Below are positions 25,401-40,400 of a stretch of 64,000 nucleotides of DNA, one piece after another. The notes under the pieces are model-generated. The model saw only the letters and a list, made by a program, of their open reading frames with translations, was not told where the DNA came from and made no database searches. The translations under genes were made by a program, and so were the position numbers. The first letter of the stretch is position 1, and each line of letters starts with the position of its first letter. This DNA is from Lamellibrachia satsuma (Eukaryota; Annelida; Polychaeta; Sabellida; Siboglinidae): contig BSQZ01000034.1 of the NCBI GenBank assembly GCA_033239005.1, positions 6,923,104 through 6,987,103 on the forward strand, in the 5' to 3' direction.

Positions 25401-28400
25401 AATTGACGATGCAACGTAATTATTTTATTTAATTAGTACTAAATCAGATCCCGAAGTTCTGGACGTTGTCAACGGCCGCATGACTCGACTCTCGAGTCCT
25501 CCACAAAGTCCCCAGGCAGTGTCAGTGAATGAAATCTTCCAGGATTTGGGTAACTGCATCTTCATCCATCTCCGACTCATCAATGTCACCAATGTCAATT
25601 GGTTACAATGTGATGATGTTGGGCCTCCTTGCCCTGGGCCCAGCATGGTTCCAATGTTTCACTGCAGATGATGGATTAAACTGGTCCACATCAGGGGTTT
25701 CCAGCAAGACTGTCATCAGATCTGACAGATCTGCTGAAGAGGCGGGAAGGGTGAGGATCAGGTCAATGAGTCCCAGTACTTTGAGGCACTGTGTCTCAAA
25801 TGACAGGTTGACTTCCTCCCACGACAGATTCTTCACTGTGGGATAACTTGTGTAGAGAAGACTCTTGAGCTTGGTCCACTCTCGTTCCAGTCTTTTTCCT
25901 GAACAAGGGACGTTGGCCACAGCTTCAGGTTGGCGATTGATGACGCTGCAGTGATTCCTTCAGCCCCCTCTTCGAATCTGTCACTGAGACTTTTCAGCAG
26001 CCCCTGTACCATTCCACGCCTGGCTTCTCCAAAAGCAGAGGATGGTGCTCCTATTGTCTCTCCAAGAAACTGGTCTTTGCCATTAATCACAGAGAAGGCC
26101 CATCCTTCTTTCCATATTTCTCGATAACTTCTTTGCACGTAGTTATCTCAGAATTGATGTCCGCGATTGTGATTTCCTTCTGCTGGAATGCTGTTGAGAC
26201 ATCACTCAAGGCTGCAGTTACATCTGCGAGGAAGTGGAGGAAGTACACGACATCCTTGGAATGTAGCAGTGCGTAGTAATTCTTTGCACGCTGCTCTGTT
26301 GTCCTTCCAGGTACATCGAGGTTCATCACCTGGTATAAATGGGTCACAAGCCCCTTGTATCCCTTCAGCACATTGGAAACTGATTTTGATATGTGGGGAA
26401 CCCAATGTGTCCCGCCGACTCTACTCGGAATGCGGTGGGTCTCTCCGAGCGAATCAAAAGCTTGTTTGAGGCTGCTCCTGTTGGGGAGGCTGTTCCGATA
26501 GGAGTACAAAGAAAGGAACAGTGCATCAACTTTCTTGTACAGCTGTATCCTGCGAGCAGCATCCTTGTAAGCCAGTTCATGTATGTGTGCAGAGCAGTGA
26601 ACAGCTACAAGTTCTGGTTGGTCTAGCCGTTGTCGCAGTTTTACCACAAATCCATTGTTTTTCCCCAACATGGTGCTTGCGTTGTCAGTTCCAGTTCCCA
26701 CAATCTTCTTTTCCCACGAGGGGCCGGCAAAGTAATCTGTGAAGAGAGTTGACATTGCCACTTCTATCACTTGGGCATACCCTTTGGCAATATTTTTCAC
26801 CCCAACAAAGTGGACATTGACCCTTGGTGACAGTACCGAACATATACCAGTTTGGCCTCGGTGTGGCTGTTGTCAGTTGAACCATCTCAGATGAGGGACA
26901 CAAACTTTACCTCGGCAACCATCTCTTTGATTTCATCCCTTTGTGCCTGAGCAGTGTGATGGATAAATGTTGCACACTGCTTGTCGTTTCTGTAGGTGTT
27001 GCCAGTCTGTACCCCTTTCATGTCATCCAAGGTACACATCCACACAAAGTCTGTATATGGTCTTGAGAGTCTGGCAATGGCATGTGCGTTCCTGTAAACA
27101 TGGTCTTAAAAAATGGCTCAAAATTTCCAGTGGCTCACTGGACCACCACAAATGAGTAGTTTGGTGGTCCGAACGTATTTTTGGTAGACTCGGGCCACCG
27201 GACCACCGATAATTTTAAACCCTGTGTATTGGCCTGAGGTCGCAGATTCTACAACCAACACAATTATCCATGGGTCTAAATTCACGCGACCTTCAACATT
27301 TTGAAAAGATAGTAGAAAGCACGTATTGGCCCAAGGCAGATCGAGGGCCAATACACAATAAAAAAGATATTCTACCACCAACACAAGTTTCAATGAGTCT
27401 AAATTCACGCGACCTTCAACATTTTGAACATGCATGACGCGGTTTCTGGTAATACATTTGACGTTCCCTTAAATAATCTCAAGCGTATTGATGGCATATT
27501 GGCCTGAGGTATTTGGTAAATATTGCTACCATGACTGTCACGTGTGAACTACTGAGTTATCCCATTTTTGCTAGTGGCTTCTAATTACAAAGGAAGGTGA
27601 TAGGAGAGGCTTATTTACTGCAGCCCTTCCCAGAGCCTGTCACTATGGTAACTTTGTTCTACTACAATAAGCAATTGAATTGACCCCATATCTGTTACAT
27701 GCATGTCAAAAAAATTTACAGGCTAAATAACTAATTTCTATTTCTCTGTCAAATAGATCTGCTTGCATTGTAGTTCGGTGTTGGGACCTAGGTAATGTAA
27801 ATATGCAACAGAAAATTGTAATCATGGTTACAATTACTTTGGCCATGTAAACGAGTAAGATTACTAAAATAGTTGCCCACGATTACCACGAGTGCAATTA
27901 CCAAGTACAATTACTCCATCTCTATTATATGCGGCAAGATGCACTGATTTTGGAGGCATTAATCTGGGTAGACACCTCCCAAAAGCGAACAAGCATCATC
28001 CCAGAGGAACCATCCAAATTGATCAGATTTCTTGGTGTGCATCTGCTCTTTGACTAAGATGTAACTTTTCGTCCATCGAGGAAACTAACCAATCGAGGAT
28101 GCACGTTTCACTTGGCAGTTTGCATCTTAGTTTATGTTTTTGATAAATATCGTAATTGGCACACGTGATATTCCAGTCTGTCATCCGACACAATATTGTG
28201 TGATATCATATTGCATGAATCGGTTGTGAAGACACCTGTTGAGACCACTTTTTATGTTCGTTTCAGGGCGCCTGCATCGTTCAGGGCTTAGAGGAAGCCG
28301 TTGTGTTGGACAAAAACGAGGTATATAGAATCCTAGAGCAGGGGTCGCTGCGACGACAGACAGCCGGCACGCTCATGAACGCCCACTCCAGGTCAGTCAT

Positions 28401-31400
28401 CCACAATGCATCTGTTTATGCTGAGATGTTCTTTGTGTTAGACGGAGAAATGTTTCCTGATCGCTACTTCTACAGCAGACATGGGGTCAATTCGTTTTGT
28501 CAATTTCAATTCCAGTCAATTCCAGACAGCCCTGGTCAGTTGGGTCATTAATCTGAGTTTTGAACAGTTTCACCGTTTACATCAGTTGTGGTATCATTGA
28601 TATTTCATCAAATTTACTGTAAACTTTGAGTTTTCAACATCCTAATGACCAACATGTATTCTCCATGGGGAAATAAACCTTGTCCACTGAGAAAGAAAAT
28701 TAGATGAGGCCTGAATGGTCTGACTTTGGTTTTACTGTCTGTTACAGTAACTTAGTAGTTGTTTTTGATGCAAATGCTTGGATTATATTGTTCTTGTTCA
28801 CAATTTTTCAATAACAGAGTAGACAATGTATGTGCTATAATGTTGACAGTTTTGTGGCTGTTACCAGATTCAGGGTGACATGCTAATAGCAGACAAGTAT
28901 GATTTTAATAGTAAATTTGAGGGGTAAAGATTAACAGTATTAAGTCAAAAATTCCGACAAAATCAATTCCAACTGACTTTCAAAAAAATTTCCAGAATTG
29001 GAATTGAGAGTCAATTCCAGAATGGAGTTGACCCCAAGTTTGTTATACAGTTCTTGTTCGGTTGGTAATTTCGTATAGTTTCAGTATACATTACATAAAC
29101 ATTTTATTAATTGTGATATGTAGTGGTATGACAAAAAGTTGTGAGTGTATGCAGAGTTTGACGTGATTGGGATTGGAAGGTTGTATTTTTATATTGTGTT
29201 TATCTTGTTCTTAGAACAATTCTAAATGCTTTACACTGCGCAAACAGAGATCACTTTTACAGTACAGTAGCTGCTATTTCATGTCATTCTGCAAGTATCT
29301 ATAGATAATGTGTGGCCTTGTGTAGGACAGGTATCCTCCTAGATGCTCATGGCTTGTACTCCATTGTCAGAGCAACTTTTGTGGTAACATCCAATGTAGC
29401 GCCCATATATATATGTAGATTGAGACCATTGGCTCTGTGGGTCCACAACAGGGTTTTTCCATTTCTGTGTGGGATCTTTTACTTCCCCTGCCATGAATTA
29501 CAGGCAGAAAGCAGCAAGTGTCTCTTCTGAAAGATGAGGTTGGTACTCGTCTACATGAGGGTGAGGGCATGGTGTAGTTGTTGTTTATGTCTTGTGTTGG
29601 TGTCTTTCAGTCGGTCCCACTCAGTCTTCATGGTGACCATCCACACGAAGGAGAACTCAGTCGATGGCGAGGAACTACTCAAGACAGGCAAGCTGAACCT
29701 GGTACGCTCTTCTGGTTCATGTTATTTCTCATTATATCATTGTGTTTGTGCGTGTGTGTACATTTTTGAAGTACTCGTACTCATATTTATTTGTAGCGCT
29801 AGCAAAATTAAACTTTCCTGAAGTATTTGAATGTTCAACTATTTTTTTAAATACATTGTTATTTTTTATTGATTACACCCCTCTTATCGCCTCTACACGT
29901 AGCACACACCCCCCTTCTCCAATAACCATGACTATGATACCCAAAAAAAAAAAAGCAACAGGCAGCATCTTTTCCCAGTCAGAAACACCCTGTTAAGCAA
30001 ACAGTTGTAGGCTACTAGTTCAGGTAATAATCCTTGTGTTTAATTAAGCCACCAGGATGTCCATAAAGGGCCATTCATCAGTTAACCCATCAGCTAGCAA
30101 TGAAATGCCTTTGATGCAGTCAGGAGACCATGCTACTTGGTACTGGCTGACAGTGCTAACTGCTAAGAACTGCCAGCTAAGTCTTCCTCTGTAGAAGTAA
30201 TGTGACTCAAGTCAGACTGCCTCCTACATCATTATAATCTGGTGTCAGCAGTCTGGCTAAAAAGTACAAAGGGGATTTTGAGCCTGCTAACCCTCTCAAC
30301 AACCAGTAGTCTAAAATCAGAACATATAAATTGCAAACTTCTAATATAAACAGATTACAAATTGCAACACTGCCTTTGTGCACCAAAAAAAGACAAACTG
30401 AACTGATGTATCAGCATGTAAATTGATCTCATGTGGTCTTTATTAAAAACAAGGCAAACAAACTTTATTCAAATTGCCACGCATCCTCTTTGATGCAGTT
30501 TGGACACATCTTCTCACCTCTACCCCTTCAAACAAAATGTTTTGGGGGTTAATGTTTAGTCACTGGTAGACTAACTACAAAAATATTGGTTTACTGAATA
30601 TTATTATATCAAAGCATGTGGTTTATGAATGGTTAACTGCAGTTAAGAAGGGACTCTAAGCAAAAACTGATTTTATGAGTCATACCATGTTTGTAAAATG
30701 GAGGGGTTTGTAAAGGTAACCGTATGTTCGGGGTTCCCATTTGTTTGTAGGGGTAGGCATTCATTTGTTTGTAGGGGTAGGCATTCATTTGTTTGTAGGG
30801 GTAGGCATTCATTTGTTTGTAGGGGTAGGCATTCATTTGTTTGTAGGGGTAGGCATTCATTTGTCTTCAATGCAATGTAGCCAGTGTGTTGTCAGGTAAC
30901 AAATACTCCTGTTGGTTGCTTTGTTTTACTTGAAGTAAACGTTATTGTTGATGAAATAAAGAGGTTTTTTATAGCTTTCCTCATAAAAAAATCTTATCAA
31001 CTGCCATTGCATATTCACTTGTTGCTGAGTTATATAAATTAGATTAATTAATAATTTTAGTTTAAAATATGTTATTATTTAATATTTATAAAATATGTAC
31101 TCATGAGAATGTACTCACACTCAGCTTTTAGCAACGGGTCAAATTAGGTTGGGAACAAGGGTTATTTATTGCATACACTAAGGGTACTAATGAATATAAA
31201 AGTTATTTTTTTTATTTAGTATGCATTGTTATAAAAATTGCTAGTAGTAACCGCGATCATTTAGGCTGGAACATATATGGATCTCAACTATTTATTTATG
31301 ACTTCATTACATTGAATGATGTGCAACTGTTCAATGTGCTTCGCCTTGCTTCTGTTGCCTGACATGGAAACACAGCATCTCATACAACAAGCACAAAACT

Positions 31401-34400
31401 GTTAAATAGTGGTCTGTGTAGAAACTATAAAATCTCCCATCAAGCAAACAAACAGAACTCATGCGACATGCTCTTTCACACTCGTCCCACAGCACTTCTT
31501 TTCTTCTTGATATTAATAAACAATCGGTTCTTGTTTACCCACTAGGTGGACTTGGCAGGCAGCGAATGCATCGGTCGTTCAGGTGCAATTGAAAAACGTG
31601 CCAGAGAAGCAGGTAGATATTTTCTTCAGCTGTTTCAGTTCCAAGTAGACAACCACGAGTTTATGCATGTTAAAGTGTCATCAAAATCTGTGTTCGATGT
31701 AGCCTCAAAGGATTTTATTTCAGTTCACAAAATATTTTATCGAGTCATGTTTAAAAGAAAGTGTCTTTCACTTGGGTAGTTGCATAACAACTGTTTCAAC
31801 GTTGGGTCGTATGTTTGGGGCACAATAAATATAAAATCTCTTCCAACATAACTATACAGTGGAAGTGGTCACAATTTTTTTTTTTTTGTACGGTATTCAT
31901 GTTGCAACCATCAACTTTGTGCATCAATAGAGAGTCTGATAGTACTCAGAGGTTCCGCTAGCCTATAACATATTCCGACAACAGATTTTTTCCAGTATGA
32001 AGCAAACATCTACCGGTACCCAATCTTTCCGTAAACAGAACAATGCTACTAACGCACACAAAACACCTGCAATGATGTCTGCTAACTAAGAGATATCTTC
32101 AACATCAAAGAGAAGAATGCTACATGAAAAAACAAAACCTGACTTATCTAGAAATAAGTAGAGATGTGAGTGTTCATAAACTCGACACAGTGCCCCTAGC
32201 TGTCTTTGAAAGCAGGTCGAGTTAAAAACTTAGCGTCCCATATACGCTGTACACCAGTCGAAATCACGTTTGCAGTCACAACAATAAATTTGACGATGAT
32301 CAGTGCTCCTGATTAAGTATCCGACACACAATCAAAGCGAATAGCAGCAAAGTCAAGTTTCACAACACATTTCACTGCAGGGACTCATCCAGAGATCCGT
32401 CCACCCGTCTTTTGGATAGATAACATTCTTAAAGTGCGGTTTTGGACGGGTAGATATTTATCGTGGACCCGTCCATGTCATTTTTTAGTGCGGGCTAGCC
32501 CGTCCATGTCGTTTTACAACATCATGGTAACTGCCGCCGGCGTCTGTGTAATCTGTAGCAAAATCTACGGGTGCTCGCTACAACTGTTTACTGTAGCAAT
32601 TGGTCCCTGGCTTCCCTGCCAGCTGCAAGACCAACGCCTGAATCCAATCACAGCCCAACTTGTTATGGTAATTATCATCTAGCCAGTAGGGGTGGTGGCA
32701 TGAAAGGCAGGAAAACTTAGGGGACAGCCCCAGCACTTGTTGGGTTGACAACGCAATAAACAAATGGCTGCAATCGTTCATGGCGTATAGACTAGCTATA
32801 GTGACAGTGCGGGAGACAACTTGGTCTTAGAAGAAATCGTGTTTTCCGGTGCGCATTTTGAATATATCACAAAACATTTTAACATATGTTGCCGCTGGAT
32901 GCGTTTCCTGAAGAAAAAGGTTTGCCTAGCTGGGTAAGATATATGGATTTGGGTATAAATTATTATTTTATAACAAAGATGCCAACCCTCTCAATTTCGG
33001 TGTGAGGCTCTCTATTTCACGGTTCAACTCCCTATTCCCGATATGCCATTTTATGGCATCAAAACCTCCCGATTACAGTGCCTTTTCCACATATAATATC
33101 CCATTAATTCAAAAAGCATCGCGAAGTAGCTTTATGCCACTACTAATCAAGTGTATTGCTCTAATTAATTATTAGTGCCTGGTCTCAATTCCTAAACTAT
33201 TTGCATTATGGTCATTGTTAACATTGTAACCACATCAAAGCCAAGGCATCGTCGACCACACGCTGGAAGATGAAATCGGGTTTCTTAGTTGAAAGTCGAC
33301 ACCCCCGCTGCGGCCAGAGGTCTACATTCTTGCTGTCAGCACAAGCCCTCCTCCCACGCAAGGCGCTCCAGAGCTAGCTGGCCTTCATAAAGTTCGCCCA
33401 GATTTAGACATGTGACGGAACAGAAACTGAATGCAACATTGTAAATTATTTTTCCCGGTACTTGGTACCGACGTCTTTTATTTTTTCCGGTACTTGATAT
33501 TATTTTACCAGTCAAAACCAGCATATGCCGGTCTAGCGGAATGTCTGGTACTACTGCAATGTAAAACTAGGTTATGAGCGCATTTTGTGTAGATAGCATT
33601 GTTGTTAATTATTGTAGCCATAAATATATATTTAAATACAAAGTGTGCACTTTCTTTAAGCAGACTTTGTACCTTTAAAAAGTGTGCACTTTCTTAAACA
33701 GATACATTTTAGTTTAAAAACTTGTTGTTGGTTAAAACACAGGTGGTCAAGATGTTAGCATAGATATAATGTATAATATATAACACAATGTTACAATAAA
33801 ACCGATCAGACCTTTTACCTGTAATGGTCTTGGTCTGTTACGAGGATAAAGAGGATGCTTTTAACTTTGTGATCATGTTGCTTGAATTGTAACAGAAAAT
33901 GAATTTAAACTGATACCTGTGTGCATTGTGTAAAGATGTCCTTGTCCGATGCAGGCAACATCAACCAGAGTCTGTTGACCCTGGGGCGAGTAATCACCGC
34001 CCTCGTCGACCACGCACCCCATGTCCCATACAGGTACGAGTTGGTTTAAGCTTTGCTACATTCTCCATTCTGTCCTTGGCTCTCTAGTTTTCTCTGAAAG
34101 ATTAATGTAAAAAATTATAATGTAATTAAACAATACCATCAATTTTCTTTGGAAGTTTAAAATATAAAGACATACATAAGAGAAATCACCCATCTTTACT
34201 TTTTAATGTGGTCTATCTGTTTGCACAAGATAACTGTAAAATTTGAAGTGAAACAAAAGCCATGGTTTGGGGACTATTCATCTAAAAGATATAATAAAAA
34301 AACTAACCACGTTCCACTAAAATCAAGAATAACACACCGGTGGTTTACTCTATTCTATAAGTGGGGGATTCCTGTCATTTCTTCGAGTGACCGATGGCTG

Positions 34401-37400
34401 ACATGTTAACCAGCGCGACCAATAAGCACCTGTGCAGTTCTATGAAATCAGGGTGACTTAGACTAAAGTGACGTATTAAGGGAGGCCTGCATACACAGAA
34501 CCAATGCAAAGTCTCAAACAAACGTTATTTTGCTACAAAGAGGACTAGTTTAGTAAACAAGGGCCAAAATATGTTGCATAAGTTGAGTTTGGGCACAAAT
34601 AGCATGGCCATATCCTATTGGTAAGTATAGGAATAGGTGTATCCAAATATATTTTCATTTGGCGAGCAAATATTGCCAGAATACCACACTCGCGACGTAG
34701 GGTTATCTAACAGTATGGCGCGGCCCATGAAATTAAGATGTGTGTTCAACAAGGTTTTCCTAGTAAACCACTGGCATGATATTCTTAATTGTATGGTTAT
34801 GTTTTAGTTACTCTTATCTGGGCTAGATCTATTGTAAACTCTTTAGCTATTATGGTTAAAGCCCCAGGTTTTTGTTTAGCCAAATATAAATTTTGTTAGC
34901 CAAATTAATGCTCATGTATTCTGTCTGCTTTCAAACGAAAATGTTGTTAGCCAAATTGGCTCATGGCCACTGGTAGCACTAGCCTAGCTTATAGGTGCAT
35001 AAGCCGAAACCATGACTTTTGTTTCGCCTTAATTGCTGTTTATATATAAAAATGTAATTGTTGCAACTCATTGTTTGTGTTGTATGCGTGTTCTATTCTG
35101 CATGCATACCTGATTTCGGTTTAACTACTTTTCTTTTCCATTCAATAAAAATATTACACAATAACACTGCTATGATTTTTTTTTTAACACAAAAGAAAAT
35201 GTATAGGCCTTGTATGTTTGTAGTTAGTTTTGACAGTGTCCCTCATTGAGTTTATCATTGCAGAGAGAGTAAGCTGACACGGTTGTTGCAAGACTCACTA
35301 GGTGGCCGCACCAAGACATCCATCATCGCCACAATCTCACCAGCTACTGCCAGCATTGAGGTATACCTCTTCCCCAAATATTTCTTTCTTGCCATTGACA
35401 GCTCTAGAAAAAGTCAGTTGAAATGCAGATTTTCACCAAGCGTTTGAAGCAATTTCTCTACTAAAGATCCTTCTTTTTTTTTAGCTTGATTCCACTTTTT
35501 ATTGAAATGGATAGTATATCCAACTGTTAAAACAAGGTGTCTGATATTCTAACCTAGACATTGCCTACTGTTATTGGTGTAATGAGATGCTTGTAGAATT
35601 CCCGTTTTCCCCGACTCATGAGATGACTGCCTTCAAGATACGAGCGAATGCATTCCGGATGTTTTAATTACTTTGTTCCCCACCCTCCCTCCCTCCATGC
35701 AAAATAACAAAATAATAACAAATGTAATGTTTCCCCCAATTGTTGTAAAATTAATTCGTTTGCATCGACAGTGCAAAGTTTGGAGCAAGTGTGACATCTG
35801 CTGTTGTGTTCACCGGGGCACTGACCCGCTCCCATTTGCCAATTAATGTTCATGTTAGCTGCATGTGTGCTGTGAGTGGAGCCAAGTGGTTTATTTATTC
35901 GAATGATCAGTGTTTCTTTCAAGCAATGATTAAAAACTTTGCCGTAAATTAACTCGTTTTAGTTTTCTTTAAATTGTTTAGCTGACCCAGATTTCTTCCC
36001 AATAACGAGCTTTTTAAGATAAATTAACCATTTCTTCACATGTTGTAGTTGAAATGCTATATAATATTCCAGATTAATAAAATTTGGAGTTTTTCATTTA
36101 TATGGTTATGTTAACAGATTTTTTTTTTATTTTGTAAATGTGAAAAACCACAAAATGTAAAATTATATAATTTTGAGAAAATCCCAGAAGAAATAAATGA
36201 TATGCATACAAGTATGACAGTGTCACTGATAGCTTTTTGGTTAACATAAATTAATTATGTCTGCTACACCAGCGTGAATGAATTTAGCAAAAATTTATTT
36301 ATGCAACCAACGACGCAAGCCAGGTGTAAGGATATGAAAAGGCCAAATAAATGACGTTTATTAAGAGTATGCCTAATGGCATATTGTTCCGATTAAAAGC
36401 ATGAAGTGTGGACCCTGTAACATGCGCCAAGCATGTGGCTGAGCCTCATACAAAGCCGCCTGGACACAATGCTCCCAGAGCCCACACTTCGACATAGCAA
36501 TACAGTACATGTAGTAATATTCATACAACACAATACAATTCATGGCATCATCACCAGCACATTAAAACATTACCCAATACCGACAATACTCGACACAAAC
36601 CTATTTGCATATACTGCATTACTGGACTACACTACTTGCTAAGATTCCTACTCTATATATTTTTGTAACCTAAAAGGTGGGGCCATAACGCCACCGTTCA
36701 CCGAAAACTGTGAACACCCCCACCAATCCGTTAGCAAAAGTTTATTGACAGCCTGAAGTGGCAGTGTATTTTTTACAAAAACCATTCACCAGTCATAATT
36801 CCAAACAGTGTAAAGTTGCCTACATGTAAGACGCATTCATATTCCAAATTGCAGTGTTGTAATTGTAGTAGTTGACATGTCCCCTTCTAACAAACATGTG
36901 CCAGGGCATGTTTATGATCATTTGGATCGGCCTGTTATCTGGTGCGATCACCAGGTCGGAGTCACAGCCCGTTTCCACTATTATAACTTATAGGTTCAAA
37001 GGCAAAATAAACTGCATTAGCACTGACATTTGCTGGTTTAAAGACGTGATTTAGTTAGGTAGATATAATACTGATGTGTACTGGAATCACATCAACCAGA
37101 CGGTTTAAAGGATGGATTGGCGAAATATGACTTTAGTGCCGGGTGATTATTTGTGATGTTGATGTTCAGCTGAATATTTCCTACCATGTTATGAGGAAAA
37201 AATCAACTGACACTCTATCCGCCCCAACTATCTTAATAAACTAAAATAATCTCAGCTAGAAAACATTATTTTGCCTGGCTTAAGCTAATTAAACAACAGT
37301 TAAAATATGTGCAATAACAGCTACGCAAGTCGTGTGGCAGTGCCTTAGCCAGCATGGTTGTGGTGTAAACTGAACTGAGCAAAAAGACGTTTGCACTGTC

Positions 37401-40400
37401 ACTTGTGATCTGCTTTGGCACTGCTTATTAACTGGTTACATCGCAGTAACTCTTATGTCACGTCATCGTCAAAGAAAAAGTCCGACCACTTGTCGAATAG
37501 AACATAGTACATAGATTTTTTTTATTTCCAGTGCTCGTTATACTTTCTGACTGCTCTGAAATTGTTCCCTTATCTTTTGCAGGAGACGTTGTGTACACTG
37601 GACTACGTGCACCGTGCCAAGAACATCCTGAATCGACCGGAGATCAACCAGAAACTGTCCAAGAAGACATTGCTGAAGGTGTGTTAGGCTGTCACTACTT
37701 CTGATGCAATGTGTCATAAATGTGTTACACCAAAACATCTTGTACGGGGTTCAGACGTTTACATTTTGTTCTCTAACCTTCTGAAACGTACATTACCAGA
37801 AAATATGGAAAGTCTTAGACTACCCAAAACTACCTGTAGTTACTTAACTTAGCCAAATATACCTGTACTTACTGGACTTAACCAAAACTACCTGTAGTTA
37901 ATGGATTTAGCCAAAACTACCTGTAGTTACTTAACTTAGCCAAAACTACCTGTATTTACTTAACTTAGCCAAATATACCTGTACTTACTGGACTTAACCA
38001 AAACTACCTGTAGTTACTGGACTTAACCAAAACTACCTGTAGTTACTGAACTTAGCCAAAACTACCTGTAGTTACTGAACTTGAAAAAGGTTAAGCAGGA
38101 CAGACACCAAGGGAGAAGTTTTGTGAACAACTCCAGATGACTAGATGATGATGATGATGAGATTATTGATTTAGTTGTGTTTTCATTTTATGCACATTAT
38201 TTACATTTTCTCTGTCGTCGAAGGAATACACAGAAGAGATTGAAAAGCTGCGGAAAGACCTGCAGGCATGCCGCGACAAGAATGGCATTTACATCGCTGA
38301 AGAGAATTACACGTAAGCACCAATTTATATGGACAATCTGGTAGTTTGGTGGAGGATGCAATGTAGTAATATATCTTGTAGATATTGGAAGTTTTGTAGG
38401 AAATTTCCCTCTCCCATTTTGTATTGTGATATTATAGTTTCCAGCCTAATCAAAAACTTTACTAGCACTGTTTTGTTTTTAAATTGTGCAGATTTGCTTA
38501 GTTTTTAATTTATTTTACTGTACAAACCACCCCTGTGGGCCCACGGACACGCCTACACAATTTGAGCCCCATACATACAAAACTGTGGAGATACAAGGGA
38601 TCAGACAGACAGACAGTGACAAACTACTTTATTATATAGATGGGGACAGTTTTTTAACTCATGGTTTGTGGCACCCTAACGCTGTGATGGAGTACTGTGT
38701 ACTGTAGTCACACTTGGTTAAAGGTACAGAGTCTTATAGTTTTTATCGCATACTTATAAAGTATAAATTATATTTGGTCTAACATCTCAACTGCCCAAAT
38801 GTGTTTTAATAAACCACAGTTTGTTAATATGTTTTGACCATTATCTGTTTAACTTGAATGTCTCAACTCAATTATTATGTTTACATCGCAGGCTGGATAT
38901 CTTAGGCTTGATATTATTTTATATTGCAGGCTGAATGGCAATATTGCAGGCTGAATGGCAATATTGATATTATTTTTACATCGCAGGCTGAATGGCAATA
39001 TTGATATTATTATTATTTTTACATTGCAGGCTGAATGGCAACATTGATATTCATAAACAAATAATGGTCTAATTATGTTTTTTTTTTTGTGGCTCATTAA
39101 GACACATTTCGGTGGTCAAGATGCTAGAACAGATGTATTTTATATTGTATCTGTACGATAATGTCGGGGTGTCACCCGACCAATTGGACAACTAAACGCT
39201 CATGTGAATGGGCCTTAAGTTGTCTCCTTGTGCCCTTCTATGCATTCACTCAGTTGTTGGATGTATGTCAGTATATTTTAAAAGAAGATGTTTATTTCGC
39301 AGTGCCCTCCAGGGGACGCTAGCGCAGCAGGCAGACAGCATTCACGAGATGGAGGAACGACTGACTACTCTCAATCTGGAACTCATCACGGTCAGTCAAC
39401 GTTACCCTGCAATTATTTTTATATTACTCATTCAGTATTCACAATAAATATTGTAAATCAAAAACTTTCAAATCAAAAATTTTCTTATGATCGTCTTAAG
39501 TTTGATCACCCAAAACCATGTTTTTTACAACGCGGAGGTATAGAGCAGTTCTGAAACGAAAAATCTAACTGAATTTGTCTTAGTTTGCTACAACCCTTAC
39601 CTGTTTCCTCTGGGATCTTCCCACCAGGTTGGAGAGTTGTTTGGGGAGACGAAGGAAGAATTGAAGGGGAAGTTGGAAGAGCTGGAGGCTACATCGGCAC
39701 TGCTGGCGGAGACTAAGGAGGCCCTAATGGAGACCAGGCACAAACTGACGCACACACGACGCGACCGCGACGAACAGAGACATCTAGTGGACACGCATGT
39801 GAACACTGAGAGGAAGCTGCACGACCAGGCAGTGCAGGCAAGTGTACTATAGCGCGTGTGAACACTGATAGCTTTCAGGGTGGTGCTGGGTTCATCTGTA
39901 ATTTATAATTAATTACAATTGTGTGATACTCAAGCATTTTGGACTTGTCAGCCAAAGATTTGAGATATGAAATTTCTGTTAGAGACTTGAGATTAGTGTG
40001 TGCCTGTAACTGAGATCTGTGTGAAACTCTGTCGGTAACACCAAATCAAAACTTTTATCAATGTCAGTTCCCTGACAGGAAGACAGTAGTGTGACCTATG
40101 AGTGAATCTAACACTTAGCCTCACTTACCTGTATAAAATGTAGCACTTGTTATTGGTATGAAAAAAGACTTGATACTTGACTTGGACTTTCATGATGATG
40201 ACTTGTGCTCAAAGAAAAACCATTTTCAACAGCTTTATTTCTGGCATTAACCAACGGCACATGTGTTGTAGCTCTTGCAAACAGCCGAGGTGTCTACCCA
40301 AGATGTCTACGGACTTCACGCGAAACTCGACCGCAAAAACACCGTCGAGGAGAAGAACGAGACAGTCCAGGAGGAGTTCCGAAGGAAGTTTGCAGAAAGT

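Noticed and set aside
35668..35922. Minus-strand frame in KIF11 intron 8-9 region as a transposon C-terminus
   Set aside because: The KETLIIR...KP motif is suggestive of some retroelements, but too short and without supporting neighbours.
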